Below are positions 1 through 11,900 of a stretch of 64,000 nucleotides of DNA, piece by piece (the stretch's first letter is position 1; every line of letters begins with the position of its first letter). The notes under the pieces were generated by a model. The model saw only the letters and a list, made by a program, of their open reading frames with translations, searched no databases and was not told the DNA's origin. This DNA is from Ampelomyces quisqualis (Eukaryota > Ascomycota > Dothideomycetes > Pleosporales > Phaeosphaeriaceae), in NCBI GenBank assembly GCA_018398575.1, contig JAGTXZ010000008.1, positions 992,001 through 1,056,000 of the forward strand, read 5' to 3'. A program made the position numbers and the translations under genes.

Positions 1-1298
1 TTGAGGTTGTCCAGAAGCGGCGACGTGCTCTCTTTCGTTGACTCAGCGTGTTTGCCAAAAGAACATGTGAGTAGATTGGACTTGTCTTTCCGTACTGCGC
101 GCCCGGAGTATACCGTGCTGGTGGCGGTAGCGTAGTGTGCACCTAGGGTACGTAGTATGCTGACCAGAGCTAGGTACACCTCGCTCCTTTTGGTGGCATC
201 TTCGAGGGAGTCGTTGCGTAAGAGCTCGGCGCAGTAATCGAGAAGCTTACTCTCAACAAGCATTTCTGCGGTTGCATCTGGCGGGTCGAAGTCGAAGCTT
301 GATTCTCGCTCGAATGAGGGAAGTAGCGCCTCTATCAACTGCAGATGCAAGGCATAGAACTGGTCTTCGGTCCGTTGTGTACTCAGAGCCTTTGCTTTCC
401 CAATAACACTGGAAGACTGGGCATCAGGTTTGTGACCACTCAGCGTGTGGCTCGCGCCATATGAGGCATAACCTCCTATGTGACTACCATAGCCCATGCC
501 GCTGGGCATGAACGCTGCGTGGAAATGTCTACCACGGCTTCCGAATCCCACACCTCCACCTCGTCCTCGAGCTTGCTCACCAGCTTTCCATTTCGTCTCG
601 GGTTCAGGTCTCAGCTTCTGATTCGACTTGCTGTGCGCCAACGCTGCTGATTTCGACCTTGAAAAGTGATCATCGAAGCTACAGAGAAGTAGCCAAAGTA
701 GAATCAGTCTCCCACCGGTACAGCACCACGAGATCTGTTTACCCTTCACACTGACGAAAGATTGCTTCACCAAAGAGTGAGGTGTGCATGCGATACAAGA
801 CGATGTTGAGCAGATCTGGCATTTCATCAGGGACCCGAGTGCCGACTTTCCGTCCTTCCAGTGCTTCAGCATGTTGCGGACATCGAGCTCCGACCCGAAA
901 AACGCATGCCCGCACGCTGAGCACTTGGCCGATCTGATATGCGCACAGAATGTCTCAATTGTTCTGAATGTCATTTCAGTAGGAGCTCCGGCGTCGTAGA
1001 CTGCAGTTTTGGCCTCTTTCTCTTTCAGCGCCCATGGTGACGTAACACGTTGCGGTGCAGCCAATATGCTATTTGTGGGTGTGGACATGGATGCATGTTC
1101 CTGTGCAGGTCGTGCGTCGTGCGAGGTGCCAAATTGAAGTTCGAGAGCATATGCGTATGCAAAGTCGTCATCTTCGTCATAGTGAGCTGGTCCATCGTTG
1201 AGCTCCCTTGACAAGCGCAAAGCTTCTAGGAGTTCGGGATCCTCGTCGTCTTGCGGGTAGTCAGAGCTGTCCCAGCGAGACTTGCCGTTCCGTGACAT
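1..1298 (-). CDS. Probable ubiquitin-conjugating-enzyme-type protein, N-terminal part (C-terminus outside window)
   Basis: One open frame runs from the ATG at 1298 down to base 1 with no stop, about 432 codons; the C-terminus lies beyond the window. Residues ~18-33 (DEDPELLEALRLSREL) fit a ubiquitin-interacting motif: acidic run, then Leu, Ala and Ser at UIM spacing. A cysteine cluster follows: C126-x2-C129, then C160-x2-C163-x4-C168-x2-C171 and a CC pair at 192-193, which looks like a zinc-binding module. After it comes a hydrophobic stretch ending SFDD, then a Gly/Arg-rich linker and a helical region. From memory, large ascomycete proteins of this layout carry an E2 (UBC) fold in the C-terminal half; that part is not visible, so the E2 assignment is inference. 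The role would be ubiquitin transfer. No intron is needed in the visible part. It is transcribed away from the 2663-8779 gene's 3' end. Confidence 0.6.
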   Translation of the reverse strand, partial: MSRNGKSRWDSSDYPQDDEDPELLEALRLSRELNDGPAHYDEDDDFAYAYALELQFGTSHDARPAQEHASMSTPTNSILAAPQRVTSPWALKEKEAKTAVYDAGAPTEMTFRTIETFCAHIRSAKCSACGHAFFGSELDVRNMLKHWKDGKSALGSLMKCQICSTSSCIACTPHSLVKQSFVSVKGKQISWCCTGGRLILLWLLLCSFDDHFSRSKSAALAHSKSNQKLRPEPETKWKAGEQARGRGGGVGFGSRGRHFHAAFMPSGMGYGSHIGGYASYGASHTLSGHKPDAQSSSVIGKAKALSTQRTEDQFYALHLQLIEALLPSFERESSFDFDPPDATAEMLVESKLLDYCAELLRNDSLEDATKRSEVYLALVSILRTLGAHYATATSTVYSGRAVRKDKSNLLTCSFGKHAESTKESTSPLLDNL

Positions 1299-2662
1299 CT
1301 TGCTGCGGTGTTTCCAAGGTTTGCAGTCTCGTTTTGCAAGTGCGGATTGCGAGCGTGGGTAGTAAGCGTAGAAGGGGACGACAAAGGTCAGAGAGGTCGA
1401 TCAGTCACAAAAATGCACACGGCTAACCCGTGGTTTGCTGCCTTCACCTGCAAGCGCGCCGCAGCTCTTCCACGATTATGACGCAAGGCTGAGCCTCAAC
1501 CTACATGCTTGGAAAGTGAATGCGTTGTAGTAATTCGGGATAACAGTGGTCACTGAAGAGATGCGGGGATTGCCTCGTATCTTGCGCGGGCTGAGTGACG
1601 AACGGTGCGAAACAGCAGTGCAGCATTAAGTGAGGACTTTCTGGGATCGATAGTCGCGACCCATGAATCTGAGCCAATCACTCTGGTTAGCTTGCATGCG
1701 AGGCTGGGACCTCTTCAAACCCACCCAAGGTCGACTGCAAACTCGTAATGAAGGCTTTCTAGGATATGGCGGAAGACACGGAAAGAAAAAGGCGGCAATA
1801 AGAGCCCGCGTGTAGTCACGGGAAGCTCGTGCTACACAGCTGCCTGGCCTTCACTTGCGGAGGTCGAGACCCACTAAAACGACCCAATCAGCGACGCACA
1901 TCCACATCCAGCAAGCAACACAGTATGCAGAATATTCATTCGCAAACAATGATCCCACTGTTTGGTGCTATTGCACTTCAACTACTCTATACGTCACGAG
2001 CGGGTCACTTATAATCGGTAGCAAACCAACCAAAAATCTACAATCCCAACTGAACAAATCGTTCTTGCAAAGTACGCGTTACTCCATTGTTTACACCGGG
2101 CGAGGCAATTGATTTAACTGTTCTGTTCCATGATATTCAAGTGGGACCGCAAAGGTGCTCAGTAGCGACAATGTCTGGTCGGACGGAAGTAGTTAGATCA
2201 GACTTGGAGAGAATACTCGGCGAAATATGCAGTTGACTCGTAAACGGGCCGCACTTCAATGTAAAAAGCAGCAATATTAGAAGATAAATGGGTGATGACA
2301 TTTGTTCAGTGTAGCATGCCGATGACAAAGAAAATCTATGAAGATATCAACGAAACAAATTGATTTCCAAATACGTGAAATGTATGTAAGAGACCGAGTA
2401 TTTCGTGACAAGCACAGAATGATAGTAGTGAAGATATAAGAGGTGTAACAGAACAACTGATGGGGTATCCAACTCGACGCTGAAGAACCAGCATAACCAA
2501 ACCGCTTGAAATGCGTCGCTATGCACAAGCAAGATAGACGCGCAGCCAATCTGCTATATAGAAAATCGTACAAGGATAAACAACAGCATGGAAGACAAAA
2601 CATGAAAATGACCGAATACAAAGAACAAGGTCGGAAAATCTGTGGAGCACAAGACTGCCCGC
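1299..2662. other. Intergenic: promoter of the upstream gene and 3' flank of the 2038-aa gene
   Basis: This 1.36-kb stretch lies between the start of the first gene (1298, minus) and the stop of the next (2663, minus). Short open frames occur on both strands, up to 129 codons, but none shows conserved-looking composition or a domain. It should contain the 5' UTR and promoter of the first gene and the 3' UTR of the second. I see no tRNA or repeat. Confidence 0.6.
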
Positions 2663-5600
2663 TCAATCATCAGTCCAGACCGGCGGAACCCACTCCTGCC
2701 CCGGATACGAAGTAGCTCTCATAGCCGGCTCATCGTCTTCCACAGCAGGCAACTCAAACACCTGTCTGGTACTGCTGCCTCGACGCTGCCAGCCAGGCTG
2801 ACCTCCATTACGACTACCAGCAACGCTGCGTATGCTACCGACACTAGCACCACCCGACACGCTACGCTCTAGCTCTCTAGCTCGCGCACGAGCAGCATCA
2901 CGTTGTGCTTTCTCACGTTCCGACTCGGCGCGCTGCATGTGAACACGCTGGATGCGCTCCATGCGAGCGTGCTCGTCTTGTTGTAGGAGCTGGCGGCGCA
3001 GAGACTCGGCGCCCATGTCGGCGGAGGACCGTTGAGGGGATGCAGCCATGGAAGCGGGCTGCGGGTGCTGTAGTATGCCTATTGAGGCTTGGCGTCGTCG
3101 ATGCGCGGAAGCACGGTCAGTCGCAATGTTGGGTGGCCGCATCTGCTCCTGACGACTCTTTTCCAGGCTGCCACTGGGCATACCAAGTCCATCGTACGAA
3201 GGAGGAGGCTCATCGCCCAACGATTGCCTGTATTGTGAATCTTGAGCCAGTGGCGGTGGTTGATAAAGCTCCTCCTGCGGCGGTGAAGGTTCATGTTGCT
3301 CTCGAATACTGGGAGAAGGGATTCGATGTTGGCTGAGATCTGGAGCATGCATCGGGCTGTTGGGTGACTTGGGCGGTGGGGATGGAGTTGAAAGTGCGTC
3401 TGCAAGCGGGTTGACAGGACTTGTGGCGTTGACTGACGCTGATGATATGGGTTGAGGGTAAGCTGCAGGCTGAACAGCCTGCATCGAGTGTGTCGACGTG
3501 GCCTGTATGGGTCGCATGCTCTCATCGAGTCTGGCTAACTCTACGGCGTTGGGAAACTGAGCCACTGGAGACTGTTGATAAGGTTGGTGAGAGCTTCGCG
3601 GCAGAAGTTCCTTGAAGCCGCCGCCTTGTTGCGAAGGCATAAGAGCGGGTGCCGGCAATTGTGCTGGTGATTGACTATGTGACGATACACGTGGTGATGG
3701 AGAGTTCGCCACTCTCTCGGCATGTTGTTGCTGCTGGGCAGTGAACTGCTGCTGCATGAATTGTCTTTGACGTGCTCGAACGATTTCCTGTTCAGTGGCA
3801 CCTTCCGGGAAGTTCAGATGCCAAGGGCGTTCTGGTCCACCCTGATGGACTTCGGAAATGCTGATCATCCTTGGCTTCTGGCCTCTCTGACCAGAAGAAG
3901 CCAGAGGACCTGTGGATTCCTGGGCTGGACTTGCTATAGGTGATAGTGCCGAGACAACGCTGGAATCCGAATGAGTCCGGCTGTTGGGTGGCTGTTGTGA
4001 CTGGGCAGAAACCTGAGGTGATAGGGATGGCATTGGATATTGCATGTCGTACTGGGTAGGGGACATCGCCTGCTGCGGCGGCATGTAATGGGACTGTTGC
4101 TCCCGGTCGCGCGGAGATATAAACGCGCCCGACACGGGGTTATAAGCCGCAGGAATCTGAGGAGTATCGTATCGAGGTTCAGGGGGATTGCTGACGTGAC
4201 GCTGCAAATACGGTGCCGGGTCGCTGGCGTCGTGGATTGGCAGTGGGCCAGATACACTTCGGTGATTGACAACTGGTTGGGCTCTATCCGCATACTGTTG
4301 CGAGCGAAGTTGTTCCTCAAATTGCTGCCGCTCCTGATGAGCTCGGAGGGTCTCCTCGCGCGAGCTCTGAGCCACATTTTGTGCCGCAATAGGTAGCCGT
4401 TGCACATGGCTAGACTGCAGATTTTCAGCCTGTGGATCCGGGAATTGCTTCCGCTGAGCTTGTTCATTGAAACCGCCATACGCAGGAACTTCTGGTCTAG
4501 ATTGCCCCTGCTGCGGCTGTGCATGTTCAGCGCCGGCTGCCTGTGCCCGCTCTGCCTCAAACTGCAGGCGAAGTTTTTCCAAGCGCTGACGTTCCACCTG
4601 GAGGGCCCTGTATGCTTCTTCGTCACGCGCCGAGGGCTGCTGATACTGTGGTTGCCGCTCAATATCCGGGGCGCTGTGAGCGTCTTGACCTGATACAACT
4701 TGGCGGCGCTGCTGTTCTGCTAGTAGCCGAGCGGCTTTAGTGGTGTTGTCAACCCCTTGTTCGAGAATGGAAGGGGTAGGATTAGGATTGTAGTACCCAC
4801 CTGGCGGGGGGCCGTAGCTTATCTGTCGAGATTGTGGATCGGAATGCTCATTCGACGAATTCGATATATGCGTTCCCGGACGGCCACCTGGCCCTGCAAG
4901 CTGCTCAGTCGGTGCCTGTGCCTTTTGCGCTTGATGCTGTTCGGCTAACTGTCGCGTTCTTAGATAAGCCGAGCTTTGCTCTGAAGTGACACCTTGCGCT
5001 TGTTGCTGTGGTGAGATCCCTGGTTGCATTATCTGATAGTGCTGTGTGCGTCCATATGGATTCACGCCTTGGGCACTCTGGAAGTTAGCAGGTGGCAAAA
5101 GTTGAGTAGATCCAACTTGCGGACCCGTCGGGCGCATTTGCTGTGAGGGGTACTGTCCGGGCGGCCACTGTCCTGGTGGGAATTGCCCGGGATGTTGTGG
5201 CATAACGTGTTGTTGTGACCGAAACTCCTGTTGCTGCTGAGGCCACTGAGATGATTGCATCCGTGGTGCAGTAGAGTGCTTCTGAGCTTTCTGTGCCTTC
5301 TTTTGCTCCTTCGACATCTTGGGTTGTGCTTCGCTGCTTCGGCTGAAAATATTGCCCAAGGTCGAAAATCTCTTCTTCTTGCCAGTCTCTGGCACCCCAC
5401 TGGTACTAGCTCGGTAGGGCTGCAACTTCCCGCCATACGTCAGTGCTCCCTGTGGCATAATGCGGGGTGGGATGCCTTGGAATGGCATCGGACTGCCGGG
5501 GTTTCTTAAATCAACACGAAAACTAGCTGGCTGCACGTTGGTAGAGTCTTGACCGACGTGACTGAAGTGTGATTCTGCTCCGTTGCTTGGGGGACGATTT

Positions 5601-8600
5601 TGTGGCACAGATGATGCAGGATGTCCTCCGGGTCCGTTCGGCGTTTGCTCTCGATGAAGGCTGCTTACACCAGAATGAGACGAAGCATTTCGCGTAGGAT
5701 CAACCCAGGTTGGCTGCGTGTCAGGACGAAGCGCAGGGTTGGGCGGACGTGCTGCTGGCTGCGTGTTTCCTTGCAGTTTACTACCAAGACCTTTAAATAC
5801 AGCAGAGAGCTTTGGCAGTGAATACGCCTTATCCTGCTGATTGGGTTCTTGCTTTGGGGATGTTTGTGACCCAGCGTGATTGGCGTGATCATTCACGCCC
5901 TGAGGATGAGGATACTGCCCCGACACCTGCATCATCTGTTGCTGGTACTCATAGTTATTCCTTGGTCCATTTGCCTGTCCAGAGAATCGAAAATCCTGAT
6001 CAGGGGTCATCACCTGCCCCTGTGCTGCGGGTCGTTGTGGCATCGCCTGTCCGGGGTTGGCACCATACTGACGTTGGTCTTGTGTCATGTTATTTGTATG
6101 CATGACAGGCGTTTGAGAAGACGAAGGATCCGCGTTTGGCTGCTGACTCGGGTTGGCGTCGGTTGAATTTTGCGATCTTGCAGTCTCAGGAACCGGTTCA
6201 CCGTTTGCTTGAAAGTGGCCGTTTGAAGATCCTGGCGGCCGGTCTATCGGGTGTCTTTGAGATGCATTCCCCTGCGAGTTTGCAAGGCTAGACGACTGAA
6301 CAGTCTGATCTGGCAAGGCTGCGGAGTAATTTGTGCTCGATTGGGGCTTAGTAAATCGTTGATGTGATCCAGCAAGTTGCTCAACAGGCGAACGCGAAGC
6401 TACACTGCCCCGGGTCAAAGGCAGATTGAGCTGGTCCTGGGGCCGGCCGTCTTGATCAGTAGGTCCGGAAATGAAGCTCATGGGCCGTTCCGTGCTGCAT
6501 CTTGATATGTCTTGAAATCGTGCGTCTGATGTAGTTGCAGCACCGGCAACGCCAGAATCGGTGGGCTCCAGCTGTCCGTGTGGGTTGGAAGTTTGCATGT
6601 GTGCGACCCGGAAAGGCTGACCCCTCTCGTCGCATAAATCCTTCACCATACCGTTGTGGTCTGCGTATAGATCATAGTCATCGTCCTTGGTGGTTGGTGT
6701 GCGATCTCCATTGCTTGTCATGGATTCCTCCGGGATCTCGACAGCAGCAAATGCGTTCTTTCCAGGAGAATCGCGCTGCATGCGACGGATGGTTGATGGG
6801 GTTGAGCGTCCAGCATTGCTCGAGCTGGGCGAGATTGGCGTGCCGTCTTCCGACACCATGGAGGATATCATCGACAACATCGACTTTGATCGTCCAGGCA
6901 CAGTCAAGTCGGATACCTGCTGCTGTTGATGTCGCGCTGTATGTGACGGAGCCTGGTGGTTGGACTCTTCGGCCCTGTCGTTGATAGCCCGATGCCCATC
7001 GTGGACGATGCGCGGCACCTGCGCGACAGGCGTCACGAGATCGCTCTCATCTCTCATGTCGCTGAGTTGACTGGGTCCAGACACCAGGTGAGCGACAGCG
7101 CTATCGTCCCATGATGCAGAAGATGAATCTTCAGCAGCGCATTCTTCAGCGGCGAGCACGACTAAGGGTGCGGCAGAGACGCGTCTCGGCCCGCATGAGT
7201 TGCCTTCGTCAGCGCTAGCCAGCAGGGCGCCCTGGGCCGTTTCTGCCCCAAGCTGCGGCACCTTGGCTGCAACTCCATCACTGTCTCCATGACGAGCATC
7301 CAATTGGTGCCTTGCCTCTGCAACGCTCTGTGTCCGCGTCTTTGGGAACTGCAGCTCACCTTTGGTAAACCATACAGGCTCCGGCGAGCTCGTTTGGTCG
7401 CGAACATGCGTCAGATGTGACTCTGTCGCGCCTCTTAACGACCTTTCCACTTTCCCCACAGTCGAGCCATTAGAGGATCCTGACATGGACCGTGGAGACA
7501 TCGCTCGCACGTCCGCATGAAAAGACCCATCGTAATCAGCTCCTGAGGCCAGTGGTCCGTCTTTGTGTTTCCAAGTCGAAATCGATGCCGCACGTTCTGA
7601 TGATCCATATGCGGCCATATTGCCCGCGTCGTCTTGACGTTCATCTGGCGTATGATGAATACCTACTTGGTCTTCTGCCAGCTCCGCAGACTGTAGCAGC
7701 GGACTCACCAAGGCCCTGTTCTTCACCGGCTTTGCCCGAAGCAAACTGTCCTTGGCTAGGAGTAACCCGTTGTCGTTGTTGTTGTAGTCTTCGTCGTCAC
7801 TCACGTCAAGCTGGGAATAAACAAGGTATGACGGAAGGTTGTCAGTCTCGTCGGCAGTCTTGCTGGGTGTGATGGGCTCGTAGCTGAGCCTGCGTGGTAA
7901 GTCATCTTCGTCAAAGTCCTCCTGTTTTGGCATGGCCCGCAGCGGCATAGTGTCTTGATCGAGATTAAATGGTAGTGTCTGTATTATTCCTTCGCCCCTG
8001 TCGTTGCGTGACACGCTTGCTCCGTGCTGAGAGTCATTCAGCAGAGGCCACTGACGAGTCCTCGAGCTGGACTCGCTGACCACGTCTCTTTGGAGCACAG
8101 GGCTCACTTGGGCCACGTGACTGCTTTTGCCTGCTGGAATTGGCGGCGTCGAATACCTGATTACAGACTGCAACACTTCGTGGCTCAAATCATTACTCAA
8201 GCGCATCGTATCCGGTATTCGTGGAACTGGCGGAATGTCCTGCTCATTTTCTTTATCGTGAGCCGAGAACGCGCTTTTAGCTGGCGATGGCAAGATGCCC
8301 AAGCGTGACTGAGAAGGCTCTCGAGGTGGTGTGGATTGAACCTGACTCCCCGATGCAGAGCGAGATGCAGGTGCAAAGTTCCAAGAGTCTGGTGCATGGT
8401 AGGACTGTGGTCGACTTCTGTCTTCTCCGAGTATGCGCAACAAGTCTCGCGGCGGCGTACCCTTTGGCGTGGTTGAGAAGAAAGAATTGCTGCTGGGCAA
8501 TACAATACTGCTTGGCCGTGAGCGTGAACGACTAGACCGATGAAATAAAGTCAGAGAGAAGCGCCGTTTCTTTTGATCCTCCTTTGGGCTATCTGTGTCG

Positions 8601-8779
8601 GCTGAATAGTGTGTTACTGGCCTCTCGGGCGTTGTCGTTGTCGACGTGGCTGCTCGCGATGTTGATGCGATGAATTCAGGTTCCTCGGAGGCATCGCGTG
8701 AAGACGGCATTGAGTCTGTTCGGGAATGGGGGCCCTGCATCACAACCACATCAGCATGTGGACCAAGGGCACTGGACAT
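2663..8779 (-). CDS. Very large intrinsically disordered Q/P/S-rich fungal protein of unknown function
   Basis: A single uninterrupted frame of 2038 codons. The protein is low-complexity nearly throughout: the N-terminal third is Ser/Thr/Asp-rich and the middle is dominated by Gln, Pro, Asn and Gly. Islands of order stand out. A basic patch near residue 70 (KKRRFSLTLF) and a similar later one (KKKRFSTLGNIFSR) look like paired phospho-regulated or nuclear-import motifs. Other islands are a segment reading PKLSAVFKGLGSKLQG, a Gln/Arg helical region rich in heptads, a segment containing RPWHLNFPEG, and a C-terminal charged coiled coil (LLQQDEHARMERIQRVHMQR). It ends in a Trp-rich tail, GQEWVPPVWTDD. 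I recognise no enzyme domain. The start is the first ATG of the frame; its -3 base is T, a weak context, so a downstream Met (residue 14 or 24) could be used. 187 bp separate it from the stop of the next gene, same strand. Confidence 0.85.
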   Translation of the reverse strand: MSSALGPHADVVVMQGPHSRTDSMPSSRDASEEPEFIASTSRAATSTTTTPERPVTHYSADTDSPKEDQKKRRFSLTLFHRSSRSRSRPSSIVLPSSNSFFSTTPKGTPPRDLLRILGEDRSRPQSYHAPDSWNFAPASRSASGSQVQSTPPREPSQSRLGILPSPAKSAFSAHDKENEQDIPPVPRIPDTMRLSNDLSHEVLQSVIRYSTPPIPAGKSSHVAQVSPVLQRDVVSESSSRTRQWPLLNDSQHGASVSRNDRGEGIIQTLPFNLDQDTMPLRAMPKQEDFDEDDLPRRLSYEPITPSKTADETDNLPSYLVYSQLDVSDDEDYNNNDNGLLLAKDSLLRAKPVKNRALVSPLLQSAELAEDQVGIHHTPDERQDDAGNMAAYGSSERAASISTWKHKDGPLASGADYDGSFHADVRAMSPRSMSGSSNGSTVGKVERSLRGATESHLTHVRDQTSSPEPVWFTKGELQFPKTRTQSVAEARHQLDARHGDSDGVAAKVPQLGAETAQGALLASADEGNSCGPRRVSAAPLVVLAAEECAAEDSSSASWDDSAVAHLVSGPSQLSDMRDESDLVTPVAQVPRIVHDGHRAINDRAEESNHQAPSHTARHQQQQVSDLTVPGRSKSMLSMISSMVSEDGTPISPSSSNAGRSTPSTIRRMQRDSPGKNAFAAVEIPEESMTSNGDRTPTTKDDDYDLYADHNGMVKDLCDERGQPFRVAHMQTSNPHGQLEPTDSGVAGAATTSDARFQDISRCSTERPMSFISGPTDQDGRPQDQLNLPLTRGSVASRSPVEQLAGSHQRFTKPQSSTNYSAALPDQTVQSSSLANSQGNASQRHPIDRPPGSSNGHFQANGEPVPETARSQNSTDANPSQQPNADPSSSQTPVMHTNNMTQDQRQYGANPGQAMPQRPAAQGQVMTPDQDFRFSGQANGPRNNYEYQQQMMQVSGQYPHPQGVNDHANHAGSQTSPKQEPNQQDKAYSLPKLSAVFKGLGSKLQGNTQPAARPPNPALRPDTQPTWVDPTRNASSHSGVSSLHREQTPNGPGGHPASSVPQNRPPSNGAESHFSHVGQDSTNVQPASFRVDLRNPGSPMPFQGIPPRIMPQGALTYGGKLQPYRASTSGVPETGKKKRFSTLGNIFSRSSEAQPKMSKEQKKAQKAQKHSTAPRMQSSQWPQQQQEFRSQQHVMPQHPGQFPPGQWPPGQYPSQQMRPTGPQVGSTQLLPPANFQSAQGVNPYGRTQHYQIMQPGISPQQQAQGVTSEQSSAYLRTRQLAEQHQAQKAQAPTEQLAGPGGRPGTHISNSSNEHSDPQSRQISYGPPPGGYYNPNPTPSILEQGVDNTTKAARLLAEQQRRQVVSGQDAHSAPDIERQPQYQQPSARDEEAYRALQVERQRLEKLRLQFEAERAQAAGAEHAQPQQGQSRPEVPAYGGFNEQAQRKQFPDPQAENLQSSHVQRLPIAAQNVAQSSREETLRAHQERQQFEEQLRSQQYADRAQPVVNHRSVSGPLPIHDASDPAPYLQRHVSNPPEPRYDTPQIPAAYNPVSGAFISPRDREQQSHYMPPQQAMSPTQYDMQYPMPSLSPQVSAQSQQPPNSRTHSDSSVVSALSPIASPAQESTGPLASSGQRGQKPRMISISEVHQGGPERPWHLNFPEGATEQEIVRARQRQFMQQQFTAQQQQHAERVANSPSPRVSSHSQSPAQLPAPALMPSQQGGGFKELLPRSSHQPYQQSPVAQFPNAVELARLDESMRPIQATSTHSMQAVQPAAYPQPISSASVNATSPVNPLADALSTPSPPPKSPNSPMHAPDLSQHRIPSPSIREQHEPSPPQEELYQPPPLAQDSQYRQSLGDEPPPSYDGLGMPSGSLEKSRQEQMRPPNIATDRASAHRRRQASIGILQHPQPASMAASPQRSSADMGAESLRRQLLQQDEHARMERIQRVHMQRAESEREKAQRDAARARARELERSVSGGASVGSIRSVAGSRNGGQPGWQRRGSSTRQVFELPAVEDDEPAMRATSYPGQEWVPPVWTDD

Positions 8780-8966
8780 GGAGACATCGGTTTAGGTCGT
8801 TATGGAGCTACATGCGAGGATACACTGTGAACTGAAAGGACAGGAATGTGATAAATGCCCAAACATATCATAACGCTAGATTCGAGGCCCATCAAATTTC
8901 ATCGAGCCGTCTCCGGTGGTCCATGCGCACGATCAATCGTGTTGTAGAAAGTGGGGTGAAAGGAAA

Positions 8967-11900
8967 TCATTTCTCTACCTTCTCGCGGCCGAAACGACTT
9001 TTGCCTTTAGCAAACAGGCCCTTAGCGCTCGTCAGACCCTTACCACTTAGTACATTGGCGGTGTGTAGCAGGTCTTTGCCCTTGGCCTCCAATTGTCGAC
9101 TTGCAACTCGGCGATCGAAAGCCGCGTTGGAGCCAGATGGAGCTCCGGATATAGGAGAATCCCCTTCGATAGGACCCTGTGCCGATGGCGATGGATTATG
9201 TTCAGTTCCGAGTTGATGCGTGCTCGAACCACCTAGTTTCCCTAGCAAAGACATGGATGCGGTATGTTTGTGGCGCATCGTCCCCGTTGTCGGACGTTGC
9301 AAGGGTGCAGACTGGTTGGCAAGTTCTGGGTTGGCATCTATTGCAGATGATAGCCAGCCTCCGAGGCCATGATCGTGCGTAGCCCAATGCTCCCGCGTTT
9401 GATTATAGGTAGCAATACGCTCCGCAGTCGAGTTGATGGTGGCGATTTCTCGTGCACCTAATGGTTTTTCGGACGTGGGCGACGTAGGAGGCTCACGGGC
9501 ATGCTTCTGAGCGTGCACTGGAGACGGCGGTTCCGGTACATGAACAGAGGTAGAGATTGCAGGATTAGCGGTTTCTCTGTCTATGACTTGAGACGATGGT
9601 TTCAAATCGTCCTGGGTGGATTGTGCTGCCGCCGAGTGGTCAGCGCTGAGACGGGGAGGAAGATCTACAGCTTCTGGGTCGACGGCGGAATTGACGACAT
9701 GCAATCCAGGTGACCTAGTGTGCTCTTGCATTGGGCTGGCAAGGGAGTCATGATCGATCGGAGTTGTGGGTGATCGAGGCGAAAGCTCAGATTCCGTTAC
9801 AAGGTCCGGCTTGATGACTGTGAACGTGTGACCTGGGCCGAGGTAGGGGTCTGGTAGATCTTTGGACCGTTGCTGACGCTCTTCCTCCGCTGTATTTTCA
9901 ATTGTTGGAGATGGAATGGTTTCTGTTTCGGACGTCTTCGTGGGCTCAGGCACAGTAACACTTTTGGCACCACCGGCAGGTGCTGCCAGCTGAGGCGTCT
10001 TGTTCTCCCAGCTGAAGCGGTTGAGCAACGAAGTTTTAGGTAGCTCATTGGTTGGCGAAGAAGCGGGAGCGGCATCAGCTGCGGATAATATCGCGGGAAG
10101 ATTGCGCTGCTCCACATCCTGAGAATGGCGAGCTACGGATTGATTATCACCATCAGCCCAGTAGCTGTCATACTCAGTCGGCAATATAGAGCTGGCACGG
10201 TTGGTTCCAGTACTTGCCGGCTGCAATGATGTGCGATTGAGATCCACAGTTGTTACAGGTGTAAGGCTAGCTACGATCTCCTTGCGCAAGCGATCACTTT
10301 CCTGATCATCGGCTGAAGGTTGCGTGCTCAACTGTGGGAGGAATTCGGGGCGTTTCTGCTGAACCGGAGTGTTCGTATCCGCATCTTTGGAAGACAGTCG
10401 TGGTAGTAGTTCACTTGTGGGAGTATCCTTAGCAGGTGGGGTAGGAGGCATGCTCGACATAGCAGATACCGTTCGCTCTAACTGCAGAGGCCGAGGCATG
10501 TACATGTCGCCATGGGCGGGGCTCTTCGTCTGTTGTGCGTCTCGACTTTGGGAGTCGGGAGACGTATCATCAACACCAATAGTAGCTTTGAAGGATTGAG
10601 CCATGGCAGCTCCTGCGCTCTTGAGTGCTGCTATTGGATCAGGGCCGCTGTCAAACGCGACTTCATCTACCGACCGCTTAAACGTAGTTGGTGTCAGGTC
10701 AACATTCTCTAAAGAAGCGGAAGCATTGTCTTTGCCGAAGCCTAGACTCCTGTCTCTATCGCCTTGATCCAACGGAGTCGCTGCTGTTGTCGCGTACGAC
10801 TCCCATTGACCAGGAAGGTGTGGCCGGAACTCTTTCACAGGACTGCTGGGTTTGCCTGGGCTGCCTTTGGTGGGAGAAGCCGCACGCGAATTACCCTGAC
10901 TCTTCTCCCATGATTGAATGCTGTGTCTCGATGTATTCGATTGAGTGGAGCCGCGCCGCGAGGTTGAAACGTCTCCAAATTTACCAGCCAGCGCTTGCAC
11001 ACGGCTTTTGCTGGGGGATTGTGACCGTGAGCGTGGAATTGCATCCTCGGTGGGAGACTGTCCAACGTGCGATTTGAGAAAGGCATCTTGAGACTGGATC
11101 TCTGCCGCACCGAGCCCAGACGTCGCACTCCCCTGGCCGCTTCTTGCAGCGGACGCAATATCCGCCTCGCGCGAGGCATATGCCGCAGACGGACCACTCA
11201 GCCCACCATCCATGGCGGGCGACTGGTCTGGACTATCAGTTGCAATCTGTGCTGCTTTGGGCGCCGGCAAGTCCTTCTGCGGGGCAACCACGGGCGAGCG
11301 GGCAGGGCTGTCACCACGTGTTGGTGTGGCTAGACCGCTGCGTGGTATCGAAGAATTGGAAATAGTACGAGTATGGTCAGTGAAAGGCTGGGGCGGCGCT
11401 GCATGAGAAGTGCCGTGGGCAAACATGGATGTTGGCTGGGAAACAGCTGCTGTGGTATCACTGGGCTCCTCCGCGATGACAGGTGTGCTACCTTCTCCCG
11501 CGGCCTGGTTTCGTTTCACCGCCAATGCTGCACCGCTGGGTACGCGGCTCATGATGGGGCTGATACCCGTGGTGCTGCCAGTGTTGGTCCTCGACATGTT
11601 GGAGTCATCATCCTTGGATACGGGTGTTGGCGGAACTGATTGCTGGTCGTCATTGCGCGTGAATGCTTGATCTACGACTGAGCGGAGCCCCTGGTCGCTG
11701 GGTGGTGACACAACAGGCGGGTGGCTGCCGGGCGCCTGTGATTGGAAAGCGCTTGGTGCTGGCTGCTTGTCGTTGTCCGCAAACGCCGAGTCGAAAGCGG
11801 GCAGGTACTCACTCTTGCGCTCAGCGACTGTCTCCAGTGGCTGCAGCATTCTTCCGCCATCAGATGTGGGAGAGTGCAAGGCGTCCTTGGGCCGCGACGA

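Noticed and set aside
2277..2666. 129-codon minus-strand open frame downstream of the 2038-aa gene
   Set aside because: It overlaps the end of the larger gene, its composition is Cys/Phe/Ile-rich without protein-like patterning, and it shows no motif. It is probably 3' flank sequence.
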